This document shows positions 10,408-20,981 of a stretch of DNA of 64,000 nucleotides, one piece after another. The position numbers were made by a program, and so were the translations under genes. Location: NCBI RefSeq assembly GCF_001540865.1, contig NC_033633.1:11320917-11384916 (forward strand). Direction: 5' to 3'. Numbering within the stretch: position 1 is the stretch's first letter; each line of letters starts with the position of its first letter. This DNA comes from Ananas comosus. Lineage: Eukaryota; Streptophyta; Magnoliopsida; Poales; Bromeliaceae. The notes beneath the pieces were generated by a model. The model was not told the DNA's origin. It searched no databases and saw only the letters and a list, made by a program, of their open reading frames with translations.

Positions 10408-12912
10408 ATGATCAGCATTATGAAACATGTGCTGGCAGCGGCGATGACGATTTGCGTGTTCGCGACGGCGGCGGCTGCCGCGGTGGTGGTGGCGGAAGAA
10501 GGCGGCGGCGGCGGAGGGTGTCGGGCGGAAGAGGCGGTGTTCTTCAATTTCGGGGACTCGAACTCGGACACGGGCGGCGTCGCGGCCGGGCTCGGATACC
10601 ACTTCCCCCTCCCCGACGGCCGCGCCTTCTTCCGCCGCCCCACCGGCCGGCTCTGCGACGGCCGCCTCGTCGTCGACTTCCTCTGTAAGTTCAATACAGA
10701 CAAGACGGTAGTATTTGTAGATACGACCCTCTCCTTAATTTTCGTGCGAATGTCACGACATGTTTATAAGTTGAATACAGTAATTTATTCACCGTGGTTT
10801 GGTGTGAATTATTATTATTCATATTCCATTTAACTCGGTCTCTGCGCTGCTCTCGTGACAAGAAGAGGACCCTTCCTACAAATTTAAATTTCTAAGGGCT
10901 TGTTTGTGAAAAAAAAAAATTCCAAAAAAACACACACTTTCTCTCTCTCTCTCTCCCACATACACAACTACTTTGACAGTAAATTGCAATAGTGCCCCTG
11001 TAGTATTTTATTTTGAATTTTCGGTCCTCTCATTAAAAATTTGAGAATCCCCAAACGGTTCTGATACTAGTTGCTGAGAATTCAATAATCGCACTTCAAT
11101 TAGGTTTTTATCGTAAACCTGCTTAAAACTATTCTATTAAAAAAATGTATCAATTACAATCTTATCTTCGACGGGCCCAAAAACATCAGACTGCTCGCCA
11201 CTGCTTAGAACAGTTGGTTGGTACTCTTGATTGCCGATTTAGAAATTACGGATTTAATTTTCTAATAGTTTCTTTGCTATTTTATCCGAATTTAATGATC
11301 ACTTCAAATTGAGACTATGTCCTACACTTTGAAATTAATGTAATTTTTGGATTTTTCTTTTCTTTCTTTTTTGTAATTTAGCCCTGCTATGAGGATATAG
11401 TATTTACTGTTCAGATTTTTCTCCCATCTACTCTCACGATGTTTGAAATGATCAGGTGAGAGCCTGCCCACAAGATATCTGAGCCCATACCTGGAAGCAC
11501 TGGGCTCAGACTTCAGCAATGGAGCCAACTTCGCCGTCGCCGGATCGACGACTCTGCCGAACAACGTCCCCTTCGCGCTCCGGATCCAAGTTCAGCAGTT
11601 CCTCCACTTCCGATCGCGATCTCTAGAGCTTTCCGCGCAAGGTATACATACCGATTCGGGACTTCTTCGAGAGACTGAATGCAGTTACTAATTCATGATC
11701 TGGCACGTACAGAATGAAAACTCAAGTCGACTGTACCGTTTAACCGAGTTCGTCGATTGATGCAACAGGTTTTGGAGCCACTGTCGACGAGGACGGTTTC
11801 GGAAGAGCACTCTACTCGATCGACATCGGCCAGAACGACCTCACGGGCATTGTAGGCTCGAGACTGCCATACGACCAAATGATCGCGAGAATTCCGCCCG
11901 TCGTCGGCGAAATAAGATCCGCCGTCACGGTAGTCCGATCGCAAAACTGATCTAATCTACGAACTTTCGCTATACGAGTAATATATTTCTCCTTAAAAAT
12001 GTAGACCTTGTACAACACCGGCGCGAGGAACTTTTGGATACACAACACTGGGCCCCTGGGATGCTTACCGGAGAAGCTCGCTGCGCCGCGCAAAGACGAC
12101 AGCGATCTCGACGCTTACGGATGTCTCAAAACCGCCAATGACGTCGCCAGGGAATTCAATTCGCAACTGAGTACAATCTGCGACGAAATGCGGTCGGAGT
12201 TGAGGAATTCGACGATCGTCTATACCGACATCTTTGCTATCAAGTATGATCTCATCGCGAACTATACCAGCTATGGTAAGTCACATCAATTTGATCAGCA
12301 GTTGTTATCATATATATGAGAAAGAATTAATGATGCAGCGAATTTAGCGCTAGAATTTATGGAGAAGTTCGACCTAACCAAGTTGGGCCAAAAATTTGGT
12401 TGAATTTGGCAGTTTTTTTGAAAGGTTCAGAAACAAAATTTTGAGATCTACGTGTCGAATTGCAAAACTGTTCTGACCGAGTTTGGGGGCCGAAATTTAA
12501 TTGTTTAGACCTCCGAATTTGCACTGTTTTGGAGTCTGATTATTTCGGATCAGTTTAGACCTAGAGATATATTAGATTATTATTTTCGACAGTATAATTC
12601 ACCGGAAATGCCGACGAAAAACTTAAAAACGCGACGCTGACGACGATATCTTTTTCTCTGTTTCGCTCTTCCGTAGGTTTCGAGAAGCCGTTAACGGCGT
12701 GTTGCGGCTACGGGGGGCCGCCGTACAACTACAACAGAAGTGTAACATGCCTGAATCCGGCGTGCCAGGTTTGCGACGACGGCGCGAAGTACATAAGCTG
12801 GGATGGAGTGCACTACACTGAGGCTGCAAATTCTGCAGTTGCCAACAAAATTCTCACTGCTGAGTACTCAAATCCCAGAACTGAGTTTGGTTTCTTCTGC
12901 AGCACTACATGA
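10408..12912 (+). CDS. GDSL-type esterase/lipase, five exons
   Basis: Exons 10408-10684, 11456-11641, 11769-11929, 12005-12275 and 12677-12912 join to 376 residues, the usual family size. A hydrophobic Ala/Val-rich stretch at residues 7-29 looks like a signal peptide, so the product is probably secreted to the wall or apoplast. Block I is FNFGDSNSDTGG with nucleophile Ser51. Block II GANFAVAGST, block III GQND and the final block with Asp341 and His344 (SWDGVHY) complete the SGNH catalytic set. It belongs to the plant subgroup that carries a C-terminal extension ending near FGFFC. It should hydrolyse esters; the substrate is not predictable. I chose Met at 10408 because it immediately precedes the signal peptide; the in-frame ATG at 10177 would translate the TA and GA repeats of the leader. 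Exon 1 is very GC-rich and later exons less so. Confidence 0.93.
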
Positions 12913-13349
12913 TTGAAAATTAATGCTTTAGATGACTTTTAGTTAGCAAAGTATATGTTCTTGGTATGAATGAATGAATGATAGTTTAATTTATGTTGAG
13001 AAATGAGAAAAGGAGTTGTAGAAGAGATGTTATAAGTGTTATTTAAAAAAAAGGGAAAGGAATTGTGAGGTGATCATGAGTGGTTTTGTTGTTCCCTGAA
13101 CTGCTTGATATGTAAGAACAATTCCAAGAAAAAGAATATATAGTTACTAAATAAAAAGTTGTTTCTTTTTTCTTTTTTCTTTATTTTTTGCTTGTGCTTG
13201 TTCCCAATTAATGAGGTGCTTGTTATGATCTTATGTTATTCACTTTTATTGTAAAATAAAGAAAAAGGTGAAAAAATAAAGCTAGCTAGTGATTTCAAAT
13301 TACACATACATATATATAGAGAGAGAACAGGGCTACTGTACTCTTATGA

Positions 13350-13939
13350 GGGCTTGTTTGGTTCAAGGGTAGAATTGGAATGGATAATGGAATGGGAATG
13401 AATTGGAATGGTAATTGAAATGGCCCACTCTCCCAAGACGTTTTGTTTATTTGTGGATTGGGAATTAGAATGAGCTATTCATATTTCATTGTTTGGTTCG
13501 TATAAACTAAAAAAATTATAGGATACTATAATACTAATTTTACTCTCAAATATAAATTTATATTATTTGAAATTTATGAAAAATATAATACTATTCTCTA
13601 ATAAGTTTTTCAAAAAAAATATCAAATTTATTTTTAAAATTTTTTATTGATGTGGGTTAGGGATAGGATTTTGAGAGATGATAGGTTTTTTTTTTTTTAA
13701 AAAGGAGTAAAAAGAAGGAGGGTGAGATGGTCACATGGGCTTCGAGAACTTAGTGGGCTTTCGGAATGAAATCTCAATCCGGGCTAGAAGATCAGAATCA
13801 AGTTGAAGGCTAATGGACCATTCCCATTCCAGTCCGGAATAGGAATCCCAAACCGATTCATGCGAACCAAACAAAATTAACCGGATTTGATCAAACCGAT
13901 TCTCATTCCATACCCAAAATGGATGAACCAAACAAGCCC
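13350..13939. mobile_element. MITE with GGGCTTGTTTGGTTCA terminal inverted repeats
   Basis: The ends GGGCTTGTTTGGTTCA and TGAACCAAACAAGCCC are perfect inverted repeats of 16 bp, bounding 590 bp. The inside near both ends is GGAATGG/CCATTCC-rich. The flanking trinucleotides are TGA and TAA, so a 3-bp Harbinger-type duplication is possible but not proven. It seems inserted in an older foldback remnant that resumes at about 13945. Confidence 0.75.
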
Positions 13940-13944
13940 TAAAT

Positions 13945-14390
13945 GTAGAGTCATTCGTACTCATAAGTTATTTTCGATGATAGAGCTTCCGAATCGACAA
14001 TCCATTCTGTTAAATATAATTTAGAGTATTTGAAACATCTAAAAAATAAATTTTGTAATTTTTCGAAATCATAATAAAGTCCATCAAGCATGTCTAAAAT
14101 GAACGGTCAAAATTTAACAACGTCCTGAAATAAATAATCGGATCCTTCAATTTAAGATATTGATATTTATCTAGATAGTGAATAAAATTTTCTATCGAAA
14201 ATTCAGACGATTCTAATTCTTTTACATCATTAAACTAACGAGTATTCCATACTGGCCGTTAAAAATTGTCAATTTTGAGATATTCTGATCGTAAAGTATA
14301 TAATATCAAAAAATTATAAAATTTAATTTCTAGAAGTTTGAGGCCACCACTTTCAACTATGGAACTTTTGGTAGTAAGACTCAAAATGCT
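13945..14390. mobile_element. Old foldback element remnant related to family FB-A
   Basis: Segments such as TTATTTTCGATGATAGAGCTTCCGAATCG, TAGAGTATTTGAAACATCTAAAAAATAAATTTTG and a later inverted AAATTTAATTTCTAGAAGTTTGAGG echo the arms of the foldback copies at 2172 and 2761. The left end may be the GAGAGAGAACAGGGCTACTG stretch at about 13320, which would be split from this part by the 590-bp MITE. Confidence 0.45.
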
Positions 14391-14448
14391 ATTAATTGAA
14401 AATGTATAATGTATATATATAAATTTATAAAAATATATTTTTTAAGGA

Positions 14449-14465
14449 GCTGGAGTAGCTCAGTT

Positions 14466-14498
<33 letters not shown>

Positions 14499-14522
14499 AA
14501 GGTTCAAGCCCTTCCTTTAGCG
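14449..14522 (+). tRNA. tRNA-Asn (GTT)
   Basis: A complete 74-base cloverleaf. The acceptor arms GCTGGAG and CTTTAGC pair with two G-U wobbles and are followed by discriminator G. The D arm is in TAGCTCAGTTGGTTAGAGC. The anticodon stem GTGGC/ACCAC flanks the GTT anticodon in CTGTTAA. The T arm GAAGG/CCTTC encloses TTCAAGC. A TTTTT terminator for RNA polymerase III follows directly. No CCA is encoded, as expected for a nuclear gene. It lies alone between the GDSL and VIP3 genes. Confidence 0.95.
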
Positions 14523-15234
14523 TTTTTAAATTTTATGTAAAACATTGTTTGAAAGAATTTGAAATTTTGATGAAAAATTATTCATAAAATTTTGAAACAA
14601 TTTCATATTTATGAAAAAAGAAACTTTTACTCAAGAGTTCAATGTTTTACAAATTATATTATGAGAATAATCAGAGAATTGGAAAGAAAGGGGGAAAAAA
14701 AATAAAAAATTAAACCAGTTGAAATATACTTAAATTCATAAAAATATACTTAAATCCACAACCTCATTTGAAGAAAAATCAGGTCAAAATTTACAAAACC
14801 TTCATATAAGTTACAACCTCATCCAGAAACTCATTTGAAAACTCAAAGCATATGAGAAAGGAAAATAATTTGCACACACAAAATTCAGTTCTTCAGCAAC
14901 ACTGTAACTTACATCAGGTATAGGAGTAGAGAGTTGCAAAATCAAGCACAAATAAATATCTCATATTTTCTTTTGAAAATACGAAAACAAAGGAATTCAT
15001 GTTGCCAAATACTTTCAGGAGCGCGCAATCCGAGGAGACTAAAAACTAGTAATTTCCGAATTACTTAAATTGATTCAGGTTAAGGGCAAAATCACAGGAA
15101 CTGCAACACCATGGTACACATGCAGAAACCAAAAGTCTCTGCTTCTCAATGTTTAATGATGTTAGTTTTCCTTCAACCCAATCGAAAAGAAAGTAACAAA
15201 GGTTTTATATCCTCTCCTCGCTCCTCGGGCGGTG
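14523..15234. other. Intergenic and 3' flank of the VIP3-like gene
   Basis: AT-rich sequence without recognisable genes. The part nearest 15234 is probably the 3' untranslated region of the minus-strand WD40 gene. Confidence 0.5.
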
Positions 15235-17625
15235 CTACGAGTAATCGTATAACGAGATGCTCTTGTCGTCCGACACGCTCGCGAGCCGCCCGGCCCGCAC
15301 CCCTGTACCACCCGGCGGGCGAAAAGCCACAGCCCACACCTGATCCGTGTGGTTCGTCATCGTCTGCACCGCAGTCCTCGTACTGAGGTCCCAGAGCCTG
15401 ACCGTCCGATCGCTTGACCCCGTCGCGATCGCAGCGCCATCAGGGCTAGCATCCACGCTCAGCACCCAGCTCGCGTGCCCCGACATTGCCCCCACCAAGC
15501 TCTTCCCCTCGGCGTCGTACATGTGAACGTGAGTGTCATCGCAAGCCGTGAAAAGCACGCGGGCGTCGATAGGGGAGAAGACGAGGGAGCGGACCGGCAT
15601 GTGGTGGCCCTCGAGGTGGTGGAGGAATTTCGCGCGGGCCACGTCGAACACGGCGACCGTGCCGTCCATCGAGCCACAGGCGAGACGCCGGCCGTCAGGG
15701 CTCCACGCCACGGAGAGGACGAACTTGCCGCTGCCTGTTCGGTCGGGGCGCGCGCGATCCGGGCGAGGAACGGCGAGGGTGGCGATCAGCTGCCATGTGG
15801 AGGTGTCCCACAGCTTCACACTGGCGCTCCCACCGCCGGCTACGGCAAGAACAGTGCCCTGCAGGACATAATGTATGTTAAGATTTCTCACTAATTGCTT
15901 ATTTCATTCAACTGTTTAGTTGCAGGGGAAAAAAAACTCGTACTTCCAATCACAATTTTTTTACAGTACATAAGACGATCAAATACGAATACAAATGACG
16001 ACATGCTATATACACTAAAACGCAAAATCCATATCAAAAGAGAGTACACAAAGTACTGCTTTTGGCAGGAAAGAGAATTGCATAAACTACTAAACTACTA
16101 AAATGTCATATATAGCTAGCATAATTCCACTAGTAGATTGTTCTCTGCATGGTATGCTTAAATAGCGTTCCAAAATTTTGTTTTATAGCAATACGATGAA
16201 GCTAACATTTGATAGTATTTGACAGGTAGGCATACTCTGGAAAAGGAAATGGAGTAAAATCTGAACATCTGTTTTTTTTGGACTACCAAACAACTCCACT
16301 TCACAGCAAAATAAATTTAGGCACAGTGTTCCGATTCAGAAACAGGTTAAATGAGTATCTAAGTGGCAATATATAAGCGCCAAACTTATTTTTTGAAAGA
16401 AAAGAAGAGCATACCAATCTTGCAAGTAATAGATAAATGAATGTGCTTGTAATGAACGAAGAGCATTCAGACGGTAATAACTTTAGTAACACGAGCTGCG
16501 ATAACCGGCGTAAAACTAGATTTCATTAAAGTAGCAACACTTACTAAGGTCCGCAATACTGAATTAGAAATCTAAGAACTAATTTTGGCGATGGCTTAGA
16601 AGGACAAATTTACAGATTAAAACTTCTAAGTAGTGCATCAAGTACTATTTCTAAGGCATGTGAGACAGTAGGATAGAGAATAGAAGCATTCAGTCTGTGT
16701 ATTCCAAACAGTAGTGCACTACGCCTGCATAAGCATTCACATACGAAGTTATCGCACCTTGACATCACGGCATATACCACTTCCAAATAAGGCGATGGAG
16801 CTAGCTACAAGAAGATTACATGCGGGATTTGCTATTACATGTGGGATTTGCTACGTTCAAACGTCCGAAATTAACTACAAAAAGATTACTTTTGCCACCA
16901 AATGCCATTGCCATTGCCCTTTTTCTAAAATATTGAAAACTCACTTAAGACAACACGCAAACTACAACTCTAAAAATAACTATGTTACTAAATTAATAAC
17001 TAATTCTCGTATTAAATCATTGTTTCTATTTCTTTCTCTCATTCTTTTCCTATTCAGTCGTAACCAAATCATAATCAGAAGAAATGGAGAGAGAGAGAGA
17101 GACTCGAAAGATCGCATTTTGGGGTCGAAAAACTGCATATTATCTCTTGTTTTCACCAAAAAGCTACAACTCTACTACTAATTAACTACTAAATCTAATA
17201 TATAATGGTTTTTCCTATTCAATAGATCAAATCATCATCATTGTAATCCAAAGAAACGGAGATCTATCGAAAGGTGGCGTTACCTTGGGGTCGAACTGCA
17301 AGCCCCAGACCTCGGAGGGGGGGGCGTCGAGGGAGGTGACGGAGGCGTTGGAGTCGACGTCGAAGACGCGGACGGAGCTGTCGAGGGAGGCGGCGGCGGC
17401 GAGGGCGCCGGAGGGGTGGGCGGCGGCGGCGACGACGCCGAGGGCGTGGCCGCGCGAGGGCGGCGCCACCGCGGCGAGCTCGTCGGGGCGCCAGAGCCGC
17501 ACGGTCTCGTCGAGGGAGCCCGTGAGGAGGAGCGCGGGGCGGGAGTCGGTGGCGGGGACCCACGCCGCCGCCCAGATCGACTCGTCGTGGGCGTTCTCCA
17601 CCGATCTGAGCCCCGCGAGCTTCAT
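15235..17625 (-). CDS. VIP3: WD40-repeat protein, VIP3/SKI8-like
   Basis: Two exons on the minus strand (17625-17284 and 15858-15235) join in frame to 321 residues, the length known for plant VIP3. Seven WD blades can be counted from their strand-end motifs VRLWRPDE, VRVFDVDS, VKLWDTST, VAVFDVAR, VHMYDAEG, VRLWDLST and the C-terminal ISLYDYS. The N-terminal ENAHDESIWAAAW is typical of this family. VIP3 acts in the nucleus as a part of the Paf1 transcription elongation complex and in the cytoplasm as the SKI8 subunit of the RNA-decay SKI complex. The single intron is 1.4 kb. Exon 1 is extremely GC-rich (Ala/Arg/Pro codons), so it casts long antisense open frames that are not genes. The 5' flank holds two AAACCCTAA boxes near 17741 and 17768. 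Confidence 0.93.
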
Positions 17626-17734
17626 GGCCGCACCCTACCCCCCACGATCGAGAGAGCTAGGGTTTCGGGGGAGGGGAGGGGAGAGGTCGAGGGGACGAAG
17701 GGGATCGAAGGAAAGGGGCGGAGAGAGGAGAGGA

Positions 17735-17780
17735 GATAAACCCTAAAAAGGATTCCGGGGGCGACAAAACCCTAATTTTC
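17735..17780 (-). promoter_or_regulatory. Telo-box-like AAACCCTAA motifs upstream of the VIP3-like gene
   Basis: AAACCCTAA occurs twice on the plus strand (near 17738 and 17768), and a TAGGGTTT lies near 17658. Such boxes are known in promoters of plant growth and translation genes. Function here is inferred from position only. Confidence 0.5.
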
Positions 17781-17940
17781 CCAATTTGGAAAGAGGTCGA
17801 AAGGAAAACTTTTATTAAGGACAATTTGCATAAAAAGTCCACTAATTTTGCACTTTTACAAAAAAGACATTTTTATTTATTATTATTTTTACAAATTTAG
17901 TCTGAATTTTTAATATACTCCTACTCATCAAATTATTTAG

Positions 17941-18295
17941 AAAAAAACTTCAAATACCGCTCCCGTGATTTCGCACTTTCTCACTTTAGTACTATATAGT
18001 TTAAAGTATATCACTTTCTTACCCTATGATTTTATTTTTCTCTTTTTGATAACCCCTCCAGTAATATTTATGTTAAATTAGTGACAAAGTTAAAACTGAA
18101 GAGTTAAAGTAAATATTCGATAAACTATGGGCGGGTATCTGAAGTTTTTTATATATAATTTAATAAAAAATTAACGGATGGACTGACGAAAAGAAAAAAC
18201 TAAAACCACAGGACGCTGAATTGATACGCTTTAAACCACGGGATTTTAAGTGAGGAAGTGCAAAATCACAAGGGTGGTATTGAGGGGCAGACGAA
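17941..18295. mobile_element. Decayed copy of the GGGAAAACTTC MITE family
   Basis: AAAACTTCAAATACCGCTCCCGTGATTTCG, AGTTTAAAGTATATCAC, and the inverse AAACCACAGGACGCTGAATTGATACG, CAAAATCACAAGGGTGGTATTGA follow the family order with many substitutions. The ends are ragged. Confidence 0.55.
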
Positions 18296-18642
18296 TGGAG
18301 AAAAATAAAACCACATGGCATTACATTGATACATTTTACACCATAGGACATGAACTTGAGCCCCCATCTGTTTTTAAACGCATCCTTGATCTAAAATATT
18401 ATGTTCAGTTGCAAACCACCTACTCTATGTAGTGCTTTTTTCTCAACTTGATCGTAGGCTGTATCTGAAAAATTCTTTCGATATAATTGCGTGGAATTTC
18501 CTAAGAAGCGAGCTATAGGTTCATATTTGTAAATGCAGGAATCGGAGGTCGAATTCTTAACCTCTATGATCGAAAGTCGAGCTAGTTATAACTAGTCGAT
18601 GGCTAATTGATAATATATGAATAGTATTTACTATTAATTTTT

Positions 18643-18996
18643 GGGAAAACTTCAAAAACCCTCCCTGTGGTTTCGTGCATTCTCACTTTGCTACCCTGTG
18701 GTTTGAAACGTATCAATTTACCCCCCTGTGGTTTCATTTTTATCTTTTCGGAAGCTTTTTCGTTAATATTTCGTTAAATTATATACAAAAAACTTCAGAT
18801 AACCATCTATATTTATCGAATAGTCACTTTAGTATCCTTTAATTTTAACTTTGTCACTGATTTAAAAAAAAAAAATAATAAAATTGATAACAAAAAGATA
18901 AAAACGAAACCACAGGAGGCAAATTGATACGTTTTAAACCACAGGGTAGCAAAGTGAGAATGCACGAAACCACAGGGGGGGTTTTGAAGTTTTCCC
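18643..18996. mobile_element. GGGAAAACTTC Mutator-like MITE with 9-bp target duplication
   Basis: A 354-bp element with ends GGGAAAACTTCAAAAACC and its inverse. It is flanked by a perfect 9-bp direct repeat TTAATTTTT at 18634-18642 and 18997-19005. It is the best-preserved copy in the window and non-coding. Confidence 0.9.
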
Positions 18997-19005
18997 TTAA
19001 TTTTT

Positions 19006-19114
19006 TCGTCCTTAAATTATTATTATTTCACTAATCTCTACTTAATCCTAGACATTTAATAGTCAAAAAAATTATAATATATACTATTTCTATATTATCA
19101 ATAATATTTTAGCT

Positions 19115-19158
<44 letters not shown>

Positions 19159-20094
19159 AAAATATATATGTTTTTTTTTTTCCAATTCTCAGTAGGATTG
19201 CACATATTGCATGGTAATCAAATTATACACAGCGTAATATTATTTTTTTTAAAAAAAAAACATATTTTTTTATTATATTTTTTTCACTATATATGTAACG
19301 CTCTTTTTCTAAAATATCCCCACGTGATCCACAAGATTACAAACCAACGTACGAGAGATTACTGCATGGACCGCGGTCTATAGACTATAGACCACCTAAA
19401 TACAAAAAAAAAAAAAAAACTAAAGATCTTAAAATTTAAAAGGGTAAATCACACTTTTAAATTCCTCAAATTAACTACTACGAGAGACGTGATATTTTGT
19501 TTTTCAAATTTTAATTGATTTTAACTTTGTAATCAAACTGTTTGAAATATTGTAGATAAATTTTACGAACCAAGTTAGTTGACTAAATTTTAACACATCG
19601 TTGATGTAAAAGTAATACGACATCTTTATTATTAGCGATTTATCAATCACACTGCTACTATATCGGCTCTATATTTATATGACTTGATGACAATAATTAC
19701 TAAATAAATTCAAGATAAAAGTGTATAGAACTTTTCAAAATTTTGATTCTATTACTCATTCTTTCAATTTTTTCGATTCGAGTCAGTTAACTACACTTTG
19801 ACTTTAAATTTGACTACACCAGTAGTATATTTCATGTAAGTTTTGCAACTATAAATCTACTCAAGTAATTAGCTTAAATTTTAAAGTCGATGTGCCCTCG
19901 ACCGAGTCGAATCAAAATGATCTGTAGGGCAGATAAATTCTGTATGCTTTTTAAAATCTATAGACCCGGTCCATGCAACAATTTAGAGCCAAAAAGGACT
20001 ATGGGGTTTCAATAATCAACCATATTATTATTATTATTCTCATCACATCATCACTCATCTTTGGTCCTTTTGGAACACATATGAAAGAGAGGTA
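19006..20094. other. AT-rich intergenic DNA with TA microsatellite
   Basis: A TA run lies at 19119-19156 and A/T homopolymers are common. Short open frames here have no similarity I can recognise. Confidence 0.5.
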
Positions 20095-20112
20095 GAGAGA
20101 GAAAGATAGAGA

Positions 20113-20143
<31 letters not shown>

Positions 20144-20168
20144 TGTGTGTGTGTGTGTGTGTGTGTGT
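20095..20168 (+). repeat. (GA)n(GT)n microsatellite
   Basis: GA and GATA-interrupted tracts pass into about 13 GT units, ending ten bases before the ATG of the duplicated first exon at 20178. The position copies that of GA tracts in the leaders of real genes nearby. Confidence 0.85.
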
Positions 20169-20177
20169 TTGGCTTCA

Positions 20178-20420
20178 ATGGAAGCTCTCCTCCTCCTATA
20201 CAACCTCCCCTGCTTCTCCGCCGTGGTCGGTGCCGCCGCCGCCGCCCTGTGGGCCGTTGCGCGCCGCGAATTCGGCAGCCGAGGCAAAATCGGCGGGAAT
20301 GGAGAAGGGGATGCGACGGTGGCTCCTCGGGGTTCGTGCCGCCACGGCGACCGCGATGGCGGGGACATTGGCTTGGGACGTTCGGATGTACGGATGGAGC
20401 ATCATGTTCTACTACACTGA
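20178..20420 (+). pseudogene. Duplicated, frame-broken first exon of the membrane-protein gene
   Basis: From ATG 20178 one frame reads MEALLLLYNLPCFSAVVG and then a hydrophobic Ala-rich stretch. A second frame, starting at an ATG at 20299, reads RRWLLGVRAATATAMAG and ends in FYYTE at 20420. This second part aligns with LWLLALRGLALFVLC...FYFYTQ at the end of exon 1 of the gene at 20982. Both end at a GT donor in the same phase (ACTGA|GTACGC here, ACGCA|GTAAGA there). The two halves are in different frames, so the ancestral exon has a frameshift. It could be a relic of tandem duplication or an alternative first exon read from ATG 20299. Confidence 0.55.
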
Positions 20421-20981
20421 GTACGCTGACTCACTTATATGTAGTTTGTACTATAGTTGTAACCGTATACAAAATCTAAATTCAACCATTTGTAGTTAGA
20501 ACCGCACGAGGAGGCTACTGGTACTCCGTAAGGTGCGAAAATTTGATTTCAGCCGATCAACGGTACTCTGAACTCAAAATTTAAAATGTGTCGTTTGTAT
20601 TTATATATATAGTTAGTATACTTCATTAGTTCTCGTAACTATAAATTAATTAAAATAATAATTAAATAGTTTAAATTTTAAAATTAAAGTATTGCTCGAA
20701 TCAAATAAATTAAAAATTAAATAGTAAGAATTTAAAATGCAAAAAAATTAGACATTGGATTCAAAAAAAAAAAATCCACAGTTTAAATAAGTTTTGTAAA
20801 TTTTTTATTTTAATAAATAAAGAAAGTCAACTCTACTGGAGTAGACGTATTTCCTTTCCCTGTAGACGTAAATAAGCACACAAAAATGTTAGCTGGGTAC
20901 ATTCTAAAGTACGCATAGCAAGCTCCTCGTCTCCGTCTCCGGCGAGAGAAACTAGGGTTCCGGCGGCCGCCGGAGGCGGCA

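Noticed and set aside
10377..10703. Overlapping open frames on both strands over GDSL exon 1
   Set aside because: Products of high GC in exon 1; Arg/Pro-rich with no family pattern.
15475..15894. Plus-strand open frame opposite the VIP3-like exon 2
   Set aside because: Antisense shadow of a clear WD40 exon.
16714..17181. 155-residue open frame in the VIP3-like intron
   Set aside because: No recognisable domain, compositionally random, and lies wholly in an intron.
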